From NCBI GenBank assembly GCA_013115135.1, contig JABANP010000094.1:62001-126000 (forward strand): 64,000 bases of DNA, in the 5' to 3' direction. The stretch is from Perkinsus olseni. Lineage: Eukaryota > Perkinsozoa > Perkinsida > Perkinsidae. The position numbers and the translations under genes were made by a program. The notes under the pieces were generated by a model. It made no database searches. It worked only from the letters and a program-made list of their open reading frames with translations, and was not told where the DNA came from. Every line of letters starts with the position of its first letter. Within the stretch, counting starts at the first letter, position 1. Positions 1 to 11,900 of the stretch are shown here, piece after piece.

Positions 1-3000
1 CCTCGTTAATTTTACTACTACCCATTACGGGGTGGCAGGTTATGAGGAGCACCGTCGGGTGCTCGCCCGACGGTGCTCCCGAGCAAGCCAACGGTCGGGT
101 GGTAGTAGTAGAACTCAATGGGTAGTAGTACTACCTATTACTACTAGCAATCAACGCATTTACTATACCCACTACGGGTATGGGGAGCCTGTTCTGGTGG
201 CAGGTTCCTGGCCTTGTCGGCCACCGTTGGCAACCCTAAGGGCTTCTGCAATTGGCTCAACAGTGTGGCAGCTTCTAATCATGGTCAGAAGGTCAACTTG
301 GTGGAGTATAAGGAGCGTTATAACGATCTGAAGAAGGTGAGAGGCCCCTTCTGCGGCTGATGTGGCGGAAATGTGGTATTGTTATTGTATTTTCAGTGGG
401 TGTACATTTCGGGCTCGGGTCTGTTCGAGCTTCATCCAATAGCCTGCCTGACGTATCTCGACGTGAATGATGGTACTTTGCCGTCCGACTTGGTCATGAC
501 TCCCGAGGAGGCCGCTGAGTGCTTTGTTGCCTTGAAGGCGGTTATGTTCGACAAGAGGAAACCGCGGTCGGAGAAGGATCAGGTAGTAGGAGTTGCGCGA
601 GGAGTGGTATAGGGAATCTCTTCGTTTTTGAAGGCCTGCATGATTTTCTCGGCTGATGTTATGGCGGGAAGGTGACTCTTGCTGGGGAATCTTTCACGCT
701 CGGCCGACTTGGAGAGGTCGCCAGTTTGTTGTTTTTAGGATATCATTCATTCCCTATTGGACAACCTTGAACCTAAGATATTCTTTAAGTTCGTGCGTGG
801 CTGCATCAGCAAGAGACAGTTCAGGTTGGTTGGGTGCGGGCCAGTCGGCTTTCTCGATAATGTCATCTCCTCAGGTGGTACGAGAAGGAGCTCCGAGCTG
901 CCCTGTCGACGATGTTGAAGGATGGCGTTTGTGATGCTGATGACTTCAATGAGCTCGTGGCGATTCTGCGGAACCCTAGCGCCCGGGGTAACCCGGTTGA
1001 AGAGAATAAGAAGTGGAAGAAGGTTACCGGTAGGCCCACGGCGGTGGTGTCTCTTTCTGATGATAGACGTGAAGCGGGGGTGGTTGTTTTTTGTCGTTTT
1101 TTCATCAGCAGCGCGAGTGAATTTGTTGGTGTGGCGATGAGGCCACTATGCTCGCCCCGAGTGGCTTCATTGTTGTCCGTATGGCAGTAGATTGATGATA
1201 CGCTCTTCATTCGTCCCATACATCCTAGTCGCCTAGCATCATCTTTAATCGCGGATCTTGTTCCTGGGAAGGGTCCACTCGGAAGCCGGGAGATGACGAG
1301 ACAGTCCTGCGGGCTGAACCTCGCCGGGTTTACTGCGGATTCTTTTTTCCGAATTCAAAAATTCCGGATTCACCGGATTCATTTTAAAATATTTTTCCGA
1401 ATTTCCATATGAATTTGTGACGATGTGTGATTGGTTCAGGCGAGGAAGACGTCTTGTCGACGGAGGCCTCGTCGAATGATGAGGAGGAGGAGGCTTCGTC
1501 ATCTGATGAGAAAAACGTGGATCATTTGGCGCCACAGTAATAACGTCAGGGAGATTTGAACCAGGGTCGCTTGCATGAAAGGCGTTGTCTCTGTCCAGTT
1601 TGTCTGAACTCGGCCGTGAAGCGACTTACCTCCGTCCGGCACGTACTGTGCAGCTCATCCGAGAGTTGGAGCATCTTCACCTTCTACCGACTCTCATCTT
1701 CAACTTCGATCGACATGATATTATGGTAAGAATCTTGGTGGAAATACGATTTTCGAGCGGCCACCGATTTACCTCAGGCGATGGTCAAGCGGTGTACTCA
1801 GTATCTTGCAAAGCAACAGTACGCTAAGTATCATGGCAGCGAGGAGAGGGACCATCGGACGAAAATGGAGAATAAGCGAAGGATGGAGGTGTACAAGAAG
1901 AAGGTCGAGCAAGTGAAAGTTATGGAAAAGATGGTATGAAGGGGGACAGGGGATTGTGTCGCGTGAGCCGCAGTGGGTCTTTGGTACTGAATCTCTCTCC
2001 TGTGTAGAAAGCGAATGATGAAGACTTCGATCAAACAGTGTTGGACGAAATGGTACCGAAGCCCATACCCGTTGAGGAAGAGTAAGATTGCAAGATTTAG
2101 CAAGATGATCGTCGTATGTAACATGTGGGTGATAGATACGACCCAGAGTTCTACTTCTGCGGTGTGAAGGCCATGAGTGACCCTGATGTCGAAGAGCTGA
2201 TTAAAAAGTTGGAAAGGAAGTAGGTTCACTATGGCAGCCGCCGCGTCGTGAGATTCTTGGGATCATTCCGTATAAGTATCGGTGACACGTAGGACCTTGT
2301 TCGTGCATGGTGGTATCTTCAAAGATACGCTAAGATTCTAAAATTGATTGTATTGCTGTATATCGCAAGGTGGTAGGTTTTATTATTGCAGAAGATACGT
2401 AAAGCGAAATTTATGATGAAAATGATTTTCTCTCGCGTGTGTTCCTCCGTGTAATGTCGTCTTCAGGTCTTCCTTCCCCAAGGTCTACATCGATGCTCTG
2501 CGAAGAGGCATTGGTATGCATCATGAAGGTCTGCCGGCTAGCTTCAGGAAGACGGTAAGAGCATCAGTATCATCGGGACGCGTCGATCCTTCTTCGCGAT
2601 GAAACTCAGGTTGAAATCTTGTTCCGAAAGGGCTTCCTTCAAGTTGTGGTTGCCACTGGTAAGCCGACCATCACCGTCTTCCGCCGCGGCAGACTGCTGT
2701 CTTGTAGGCACCCTGGCCCTCGGTATCAACATGCCTTGCAAGGCGACGGTCTTCGCGGGGTCCTCGGTTGAACTGAACGCGTTGATGTATCGACAGATGG
2801 CTGGCCGTGCAGGCAGAAGAGGCTTTGATTTGGTAAGCCGGTTATTGTGGACTTGTCTTGAGATTTTTCCTTTCAGCTGGGTAACGTCATTTTCTTCGAC
2901 TTGCCATTCAGCGACATCAGGCAGCTGCAGGGCAGTCATGTTCCCTACCTTCGAGGTGATTTCTCCTTGACGCCAACACTGGTAGGAGGGGCTTCCGTGG

Positions 3001-4410
3001 GAGGGGAGGAGGGGACGTGGTGAGATCGCAGGTGCTCCGAGCCATCCAGTTGAGACAGCGGCTGAAGGCTGAGGGTCGACTCACGCCGGAGTCCGACAGG
3101 TCGATCATGACGATGATGACAAAGGCCTTGTATAGCAGTGAGATGAATCTTGCTAACGAGGTGAGGTTGATCCGAGGGTAACGCGGAAGAAAAGATACTT
3201 TCTCAGACCGTGATCCTCTTCCGCTATACTGTGGACTTCCTGTTAAGGGAGCGTCTCATTCGACCGAATGGAGATCTCATTGGCTTGGCGCCGGTGGTGA
3301 CCGCCCTCTTCGAGAGAGAGCCTGACAATCTGGTAGTGTCTGTCTGTGGGGGCGTGCGAGAATGGCAGTTGGACGGGCGAGGTCTCAGGTGCTGCATCGT
3401 CTATTGGCCATGCCTGGGTTGGAGGACATCGTGAAGCGGTGGAGGAGGGACGAGCGGAAGGCTGATGAGACCTCTCACGCGACGTGAGTCGGCGGACCGG
3501 CTGAGGTGTCGTGATGGTCGTTGCCAGGTACAAGCTCCTGCAGGTGTTGTCTTGGTTTGTGTTACCCTGGCCGCAGCTGAGGCACACTAGGGATCGGGTA
3601 GTAAGCCGCAACTTGCCGGTGGTTTTATCAGATAGTTGAATGACTGGCTGTGGCAGAGCTGGTCGGCTTGGTGTGAAGCAAGGCTCTCGAAGGAAGGTGT
3701 TTATGGTTTTAGGTGATCGAGAAGAGGCGAAGGCATCAGCCCACGGCGAGCTGTCCGGTGTTGTACGAAAAGGACCTCGAACCGGAGTTCAGAGATCTTG
3801 TGCCGAGCTATAATGAAGCTCTTAAGGATGAGTTGTTGCGAATGGTGGGAGGAGAGATTCTTGAAGTTTTGGAGGGTAGGCTGTGGTTGATCAGGCAGTG
3901 CTGAACTTCAAGATGAAGGGCAAGGTCGCCAACGATGAGGCTTCCTTCCAGCTGCCATTCACCCACACCGAGTACAGGCGATCGTTCGCGGAGGACATCT
4001 GGTCCGACGACTCCGAGGTCATGGCCGCCCTTATCAAGTCGCGGGTGAAGTGCACTGTCCGCAGTCCATTCAGGTGAGGGGAGGAAGTCCTCGGTCGCTT
4101 CGGTGAGGACTGTTGGTGACCTTTCAGTGCACTTGATGGCTCTGGCGACGAGTTCGGTTCAGCACAGGAACTCATCCGGAACTGTCGCCCGGGCTTCACG
4201 ATGGACTTGGGCAAAGTGCCGTACTCGCCGTTCGGCGACGGATGCCTGTCGAGCTACATCACCGACTTCTTCGTCCACGGGAGGTTGGAATTCTTACAGA
4301 AGGACAACCTGCTGGGGGCGTCTGAGAGTTGGAAGATCGTCCATGAATGGGTGGAGACCTTGGAGGTAGTCAGGCGTTGGGAATACGTTGTCGCTGTGGA
4401 AGTAGCATAA
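1..4410 (+). CDS. DDX60-like Ski2-type DExD/H RNA helicase, 3' part (multi-exon, 5' truncated by window)
   Basis: Predicted superfamily 2 RNA helicase of the DDX60 type; in animals this family acts in antiviral RNA sensing, while its protist role is unknown. Readable exons include about 204-336 (motif [13 protein letters not shown]), 397-582, 739-824, 875-1020, 1580-1723, 1778-1933, 2008-2081 and 2466-2553. Then come the diagnostic exons around 2609-2835 ([26 protein letters not shown], motifs V-VI) and 2879-2981. Later exons continue to 4410. The strings [10 protein letters not shown] and [17 protein letters not shown] are also typical of DDX60. Introns are GT-AG and mostly 50-160 bp. Motifs I and II must lie upstream of the window. 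The last residues (YVVAVEVA) and the TAA stop fall inside a short repeat found again twice just downstream, so the extreme C terminus may be repeat-derived. Family call is firm; exact exon ends are approximate. Confidence 0.85.
46..79. repeat. Perfect 14-bp hairpin inside a helicase intron
   Basis: Arms 46-59 (GGAGCACCGTCGGG) and 66-79 are exact reverse complements around a 6-nt loop. The hairpin lies in the intron before the first readable helicase exon at 204. Confidence 0.8.
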
Positions 4411-4702
4411 AATTCTGTGTATCATGATATGGTCGAAATACGGTAGTTGTCATGCCGTAGAACCACATTTGGTATTTAAGAGGTTTTTGAATTAAGTAGT
4501 TGAATACGTTTTGATGGGAAATTCTGAAAATACGTTACGGCTGTGAAAGTAGCATAAATCTCAATCGTGTTGTGCTATTGGGAACTTCGAGAGCGAGGTT
4601 CACTATTAGAAGGTGGACGTTCGCTTAAGGTTCTCATTTTCGTTGAATACGGTCGTCGTTAGGAGCTCTAAAAATACGTTGTCGCTGTGAAAGTAGCGTA
4701 AA
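4382..4702 (+). repeat. Three dispersed copies of a ~30-bp repeat overlapping the helicase stop codon
   Basis: Copies at about 4382-4412, 4527-4558 and 4670-4702 share AATACGTT, then GCTGTGAAAGTAGC and a TAAA tail, with a few substitutions. The first copy encodes the last nine codons and stop of the helicase gene. Sequence between copies is AT-rich and shows no coding signal. Confidence 0.7.
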
Positions 4703-6339
4703 CGATTTGATGGTAAATCTCTACCATATCGCGCTATTGGTCGTGGTGTGAGGTCACCGTTGGTGGTCGCCACGGGACAGCTGTTGATGACGTTGCTATT
4801 CTCAGTGGTTGAATACGGTATTGGAATCGATGACACGGTTCGAGGCGCCGACGCTGAAGGAAGTGGTTAAGGACCTCTACACGACGATGGACAGGAAGCT
4901 GTACGAGGAGGGCAGCAAGTAGTCGATGAAGAGCAAGGAGAGTCAATAACACTTTACAAGATTCCCTCTGTGGTACCGAGTTTCACACGGATGCTGTTGT
5001 TTCGTTTGGGAGTCACGAGTTGGGGAAGGAGTGGTATGAGCGCGCGTGCACTTGAGGGAGAAGCGACGCTCTAGGGGATTTCACGAAGGTGTAGAGGACG
5101 TCGACAGCCCGTTTTTTGTTGAAGAATGAGAGGTTTACGATGAGACTGTGAGAACAGCCGGGCCATGTCACGAAGAATTCTGGTAGCACTTGCCGCTGGA
5201 GGGACAGCCGTGGTAATGCTGCGGGATTTCGTCGGCGGGTTCGGGGCAAACGATGGAATTGGTGATAGTGTGGTATGGCTTGCTGGTCCCCGGCCCCGTT
5301 CAGTGAGACACGCGTGGCGGGGTGCTATCGTCGACTAGACTGCCGCTGATATCACCATCTCGGGATATCCTGCTTCATACGATGGGCGCCGACGGGAGGT
5401 TGACTCTAAGGTAGCAGTAACATAGTCGACGCAGCCGGTGTTTTGGAAGAATTCTTGGGAGTTCGAAAATTGTAAAATCAGAAATTGTGGAATCGGGTAT
5501 TTTTCAGTCGGCTGGGTGAAACAGATCGTCTTCTCTTTGCGCGCACATTCATGGGCAGAGGTTGTGACTCACCGTGACGAAGTGAGTCGCTTCGCCCTCA
5601 TTCGAGGACTGGCACTTCATTACCTCTCTCCACAATCTTTGAACCCTAGTTGGGAGCTGAGGTTCTCAACCTGAGATGTGCTGAGGAACAGAGCGCTAGC
5701 TGTTAGGCGCAAGAAGCACTGATGGCAAGCAGCCAACGCTGACTCAGAATCAATACTGATGGACTTGATGGACAGTCATACCCGCGCTCGCCTTCAGGGG
5801 CCCAGGCGATCCCTGGTCACATTCTCGTGATTTTCACCGAGCTGAATTGATTTAGTTACCGGGACCCCTTGTGTGGCGAGACGCCCAGTGATAATGAGCT
5901 GCTAGAACTTGGCACCTGGTGATGTACTACTGACGAACACAGCACTTATTTGTATCAAGAGGGCGTAGCGTAAAACCTGTATATGAAATAGAATGATAAC
6001 CTCCTGGATGCTCCAATGGGGAGAATGCGTAGGTGGCACGCAATCCCATAGTCTGATGACCACCCCCGCCGCGAGGCAGGTGGCCCGGGGAGGTTAACGA
6101 AAGGTCTGTTAGTGACTACGAAGGTCATGTACGATCTTTGGTCGGCTGGACATGAGCCTTGGTGACCCAGGGCGGACTCCGACCGTCGAAGGATCTCGCC
6201 TGCGTGAAGAAAAACTAGGATAATATCCATCTCCGAGAGAGGAGAAGAAAATAAAATAGAACCAATCATCTCTTCCATGAGAAATGCGATACTCGGATCT
6301 GTAGGAGATAGTCCCTTGAGTCTTGTACGAACGCTCCAC
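4411..6339. other. Intergenic region; holds a duplicated ~190-bp segment
   Basis: No convincing gene was found. The segment at about 4872-5063 is repeated at 8306-8483. A short open stretch (about 4842-4922, ending EEGSK then TAG) looks like the tail of an exon, but no upstream exons were recognised. Confidence 0.5.
4872..5063 (+). repeat. Dispersed repeat, copy A (second copy at 8306-8483)
   Basis: Both copies run from a CTCTACAC-ACGATGGAC start through a GGCAGCAAGTAGTCGA-like stretch and ACTTTACAAGATTCC, then GTCACGAGTTGGGGAAGGAG and GCACTTGAGGGAGAA. Copy B lacks 12 bases present in copy A after GATGGAC, and the copies differ by scattered substitutions. The unit includes a short open frame ending in TAG, so it could be the 3' end of a duplicated gene plus its 3' UTR. 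Its identity is unknown. Confidence 0.75.
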
Positions 6340-7446
6340 TCACACAGAGACCTTGGCGAAACCGATTTGGCCGTTTTGCCAGTCGTAGAGGAAATAGTGG
6401 CCGATGAGTGCGGGCAGGCCAAGAATCCATCGATCACGGAAGGTGATGGCGAGGATACAGATGGCTTCGGTCTTCTTATATACATAACTAGTCGACGGTA
6501 TCTCTAGAGGTACCTCTTCGCCGTTCCATGCCTCCATGAAGTAGGTTATCGATGGCAAGTACTTGGCGTCTTGGCACGAGATCTCGAAGAAACCGCGATC
6601 CTCCCTGATAGTCACGGATGCTTGACCCGCAGTCTCGAGCCAGTGAAGAGCGTGTCCAGCGATATCCCAAGGCATGACCAGGACGTTAGACCCGGTGTCG
6701 AACAAGCCAGGCTCGCCAACGAAGACTCGATTCTTAGTGACGTCCCCAATGCCAAAGCTAGCAACGAATGAGACTTGGTTTCCTTGGTTCACAACCAAGA
6801 CGTTTTGCAGTGGGCCAATATATTTGCCCTGATCTTTACCACCGAGTATGAGCTCACCGCTAGGGTTTTCTCCAGCAGTGAGATACACCGAGAAGGCCTC
6901 GCTTTCGATGAGTCGCTGCGGTTCAGGTTGCTGTATTAGTTGTTGGACTAAGGGGACTTATGGGTTGAATGGGTCGTGGTCCGGTGGTGCCAGACCTAGA
7001 GAGGCGTACGGAGGTCCCTCGGCTTCGGCGACCAGTCCAAACTCGATACCGTCAGCGAACACGTCACCCCCTGGCTTGAAGTAGACCCTCCCGGAGTGCT
7101 TGAAAATACCCACTTCGACCTTATCGAGGGTTTCGACGTCAGTCAGGGGACCCCCAGTGCACGGTCCTGGGTTACACTCATAGCACTTGAAGAGGAGCTC
7201 CGCGCAGCGTCCTGGGAACTCGTCCTCGAGCCATTTCTCCCATATGAAGAACGTGTTTGGGCTCTGGGTGTCCACCAGCGGGAAGACTTCATGATCGTCG
7301 ACCTTCAGATGAGCCACAAGTTGCACCGAAGTCGGATCGCAGGGAGTAATCCTCTGGGGGGAGATGGCCATTCTCACAAGCTTCTCCCCATTCGAACCGA
7401 CGAGTAGACCGATGAAGCCGAGAACGGCAGGAGTGGCTGTAAGCAT
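6340..7446 (-). pseudogene. Pepsin-like aspartyl protease interrupted by one in-frame stop
   Basis: Secreted A1-family protease, single exon, same length (about 369 codons) as the intact paralogue at 20993-22105. The reading frame is continuous except for a TAA at 6955-6957, between a PFNP-ending N-terminal half and a VPLVQQL-starting C-terminal half. The intact paralogue has Phe at that position. An N-terminal hydrophobic signal segment, a first lobe with DTQS (not DTGS), a FSVYLTAGE stretch, a second-lobe DTGS and a WILGLP...FLYDW C-terminal block are visible. It could be a recent pseudogene, a readthrough allele or a base-call error. As written it cannot make both lobes. Confidence 0.8.
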
Positions 7447-8944
7447 GAAAAAAATGACGAAGAGGCCAAAAGCTGTTTCGTGAGTTCATCGCTGGCGAGC
7501 TTCCAGATGTACACCAAAATTCAACGCCTGACAACTATTGGAGGAATCGGGTCCGTCGTTAGTGCTAGGGGAGTCGTAGGAGCACTAACGATAGTAGGAC
7601 CAGTCCGCGATTGACGAACGCGATAGGCCGGAAAGAGGCAATATATGAAAAAGGGCAACTACGAGAATAGCTAACTCGTAAAGATCGATCAACTTCATAT
7701 TTGTACGCATATACATTGGCGCGCCGAACCTGGACGGCTCTACTAACAACTCTGACGGTTAGGCATATGGCTAACGTAAGAGTAGGCGTTGGATCAGACT
7801 CGAAGTAACTTTCGATGAGGGAGAATGTAACGCTAGGACTGATAATGCAATAGTCCACTCGAGCGGGTGCTTCACACGCATGCCCACGTTCCAAGCTGGA
7901 GCAGGGTGACACCGTGTCACTGCCACGCACACGACCGGTCTACAAGTTCAGGAAAAAGGCTTTTACGACATGCCCTCCTGGTAAAGGACACTCGTGCGGA
8001 GAGTGCACATTCGGAAGAACAACGTATGATGGTTCTTATTGGCATGAGGACTTCCCAACGAACTCATGACCAGGAGTAGGCCTTAGTGACAACATAGTGA
8101 CGACTATGGTGCTGTGTAGCAGCTACCACCCGGGTCAGTACCAATCAGCAGTTAGACTATCATCACTACGATTACCTTTACTGCTGCTGCGTATCATTAG
8201 CCTCAGATAAGCGTCTGTTCTCATGCAGTCCTCCGGCAGGGTATTGACTTGCTAGCCTGGCGGCCACGCCCGTGACGCCAGGTGTCCCGAGACACCGTGT
8301 AGGAGTATCTCTACACAACGATGGACGAGGAGGGTAGCAAGTAGTCGACGAATAGCAAGGGTTGATGACACTTTACAAGATTCCTCCTGTGGTGCCCAGT
8401 TTCACAGTGAAATTGATGTTGCGTTTGGGCGTCACGAGTTGGGGAAGGAGTGGTATGAGCACGCATGCACTTGAGGGAGAAAAACAACTGTGCCAGTAGA
8501 GCATTCAGCAGACTTTTTAATAATGAGTGAAAACTATCCGAGCATAGCAGCCCAGACGAGGTCTCTGCCGAAGCTGATGCTGCGGAAGACCGGCAGCCGG
8601 CGGCGTGCAGGAGACCAACCCGAAGAGGAAAGCGCTGTAGCCCCGATGGCGGCGTCTATTGATGGTAGCCGGGGGTGGACGACGATGAAGGGATATTTTC
8701 TAGTATTATTACACCATTAAATCAACTTCGTATTTCCCGTGGGTATGGGTGTCTGTACGAAGCATTTCTTCCCTCTCGCTCGTACCAGTACTGCCAGGCG
8801 GCAAGCAGCTGTAGAGGTGCCTGCTTATGAGATCTTTGAGATGTACTTGAGGTTGACCAGTCCCTCGAGATATTCGAGTAGTGGGAACTCCAAGTTTTCA
8901 TTTTTTTTTCTTCTTTCTCTCTTTTTTCTTTCCTTCATTATCAG
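7447..8944. other. Intergenic region upstream of the WDR7-like gene
   Basis: Contains repeat copy B (8306-8483) and possible 5' exons or UTR of the WDR7-like gene near 8800-8900, followed by a pyrimidine-rich tract and CAG acceptor at 8942-8944. No independent gene was recognised. Confidence 0.45.
8306..8483 (+). repeat. Dispersed repeat, copy B
   Basis: Second copy of the segment at 4872-5063, about 12 bp shorter and diverged by scattered substitutions. Shared blocks include ACTTTACAAGATTCC and GTCACGAGTTGGGGAAGGAG. Confidence 0.75.
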
Positions 8945-11900
8945 GTGAATGGATCGCCGTGGCTTGCTCGGGCATAGGGAGGCCGAACGTCATCGCCCTG
9001 TTCGAAGGGAGGAAGGCCTTCACGAAGAAACCGGTGAGGTGCTAAGTGAGAGTTCACGAGGGGCGAGAGATTGGATTCAGGTCAGGTGGTTGGAGTTGAA
9101 GTCACCCTCCCCTATAATCGACCTTTGCTTCACTCGTGCACATTCCTCCGAGGGTTCGGTGTTCCATCGTGTCCGCCTCGTGTCGGCTACAGAGAAGGCT
9201 GTCTCGGTGTGGGACGTCCAGACGGGTTTCCTTCTCTTCGAGGCGAGCCGCTGTCCCCTGGCCTCACCGAGCGCGGCCGCGGTCACTAACAGCTGTACGG
9301 TGGTGTTGTGGCAGAGAGGCGGCAGAGGAGTCTTCGAGTGGAACGTTGGTGGTGACGGCGTCTTCTCGACTACCCCGTGCTCCCTCGAGCGGCCTTGCAG
9401 TAGGGAGGTTGTCCTCTGCGCCGCTGGAGGGGGGTCTGCGGACTGCTCCCTGGGCCTCTGCCTGGCCACCGATCGCCACCTGGTCGCCTGGCGCGCGGGA
9501 TGTCCGTTGCTTCTGGACAACTCCACTACCGCTGAGTTGATCGGGCAATGTGAACAACTTGTTATTTACCATGACGGTGTTGCCGCCTTGCTAGGCTTCG
9601 GGAAGGCCTGCCTGTGGTCGGGGTCGGCTGATGAGAGCGTGGTGCCTGTGGAGCTAGACAGGGGACCTGTGGAGAGGCTCTTTGCGCACGGTCGTACTGT
9701 GTATGGCTTCACGGAAACGGGCAGCGTTATGACGGTAGAAGCTGCCGGCTGCGGTATTATCGACCGAAGACTTCCCGAGAACGTTGGAGGCGTCTTGCCA
9801 GTCCACGACGAGGGTTACGTGGTCGAGCTGTCCTCGCATTCTGTGCTTTATTATGACACCCTAGGAGGGGGCGTTGGCGTGGAGCTTGAGCTTGAGCTAG
9901 GCACCCCCTCTAGCTGTGGTGACTGCGGCGGTATCGGATGTTGGGTCCTGGGGAAGGCAGGAGACACTTTGTGGAAGATACTGGTGATCTCGGCGGACAA
10001 GGCGATCGCTAGGCGGATGAATACTCGTGATGGTTCGGATGTCGTCTTGAGTGGGATAGACCATCAGACCACCACCTTCATGACTTGTCTGAGCGATCGG
10101 CCAGGACTTGTCGCTGGAGGGACTGCCGAGGGAGCCGTCATGCTGTGGGACCTCACCAGCGGACTTTTCACGGGTGAGCTACTCCTCGTCGATTGCCTTC
10201 GTAGATCGGAGCTTCCTTGGGGCTTGCCAATACCCGACCGTCATGTATTTCAGGGGAGCCAGTGTCCTTCGTGCCTTCCTCCCCCTCGGGCAAGGTGGTC
10301 GACATAAGGCGATGCTCAGTGATGGCGGCCTTCTCAAGGGAGGACATCAGCCCCGCTGAGCCGCTAGTCATCGCCACAATGGAAGACGCGGGTGCTGCTA
10401 GGGTCCTGGCAGTGGACCTCGACCCACATGGTGGACTGGATGGTCTGAGGGAGATAATCAGGTCAGTTTACTTGCCTCCCTTCGCTGCGGCGTCGAAAAC
10501 TATTGACCGTCCTGTGAAGGATGATTCAAAATTTTGTGAATATTCTTGAAATCTTGTGAGAAAGATTTGTGAAGGTCTGATTATCTCCTGTGCTAAGTTT
10601 TAGACTCCCAATCGTGAAAAATGGCAAAAATGAGAAAAACACTATGTTGATCACTGCTATCACCCAATTGCTGTGTGCTGTAGGATGTGCTCAGCGCACT
10701 GTGTTGAACACAGAGTATCCCATATCCTGAGCTATTGCTTGTGACGTATTGTTCTGCTTATTCCTCGCTCGGTTGGATAATATTTACTCCAGTTCGAAGG
10801 GTGATAAATGCAATATGATTTTGTGAAAGGGTTCAGTAATATTTGTCGTATTAAGTGAAAATTTCGTCTTCATAAAATACCTCGTTGCGGAATTACACGG
10901 CCTTGATATGTTCGCGGAGTTTCGAAATAGCCTTCATGATGCTGAACATTTCCAAAGGCGACAAGTGCACTTGACAGCTACCCGAAGGCGCTGCGGGTGA
11001 TCGCATGGTCAGCACAATCGTAATACTCCTGAGCACTCCTCCAGAGCGGAGGCGGACGGAAGAATGCTCCGAACTGAACTGCAGACTTCCATAACCCCAA
11101 ACGAAGGCACGTACCTGAAAAAAACGTGATTGAAGAAGCCAAAGCATCGGGACATGAAGGTTCTTTACGAGACACCACCTCTTGGCCGTGAGGCGTCTTG
11201 TAAGGGCCTGGGGTGTTGCTACTTGCCCCATCCCTGTTCAACAACTCTTACAACTCGAAGCGCTGGGCGAGAAGTTACAACAAGAATTACAACAGTCGGT
11301 GCATGAAGTCCCAAAGAGGCCTTAATGGACCTTTTTGGAGCGGCTGTCACTTCACCTTTGCGATACCGATGCGTGATTTGTCCCAATCGTATAGGAAATA
11401 TCGGCCGATAAATGCGGGCAGTCCGATCGTCCACGGCCCGTCGAAAAGGATGGCCAAGATGCAGCGCCCCTCGGTCTCCTCAGACACGTAACTGGACGGT
11501 TTCACTCGCAGGGACAGCAGTTTGCCTTTTGACCCTCTCATGAGGAAGCTAATCGATGGCAAGTACTGAGCGTCTCCGCATGAGATTCTATACATTCCGG
11601 AGGCTTCCGTTATGTTTACTGGCCTCTCACCAGCCGTGCGGAGCGAATGCATGACAACCGCCTGGAAGCTCTTGGGCATCGTCAAAGTGTTGGCGCCTGT
11701 GTCAATAGAGGCCTCGTTGTTTCCCTTGATTGCGTACGATGTGCTACCAATCTCTATGTTCGAAAGGACGATCCTCGGGAAAGCCTTGTCGACAATCGTC
11801 ACATACTCCAGAGCACCTCGGTATTTGCTCTTATCCTGACCACCAAGTATGAGTTCGCCAGTCGGTTGCTCTCCACCACTGAGGTACACCGAGAAGGCAT

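Noticed and set aside
9077..9572. Long antisense and alternate-frame ORFs
   Set aside because: Shadows of the GC-rich WDR7-like coding exon, which carries WD40 motifs in its own frame.
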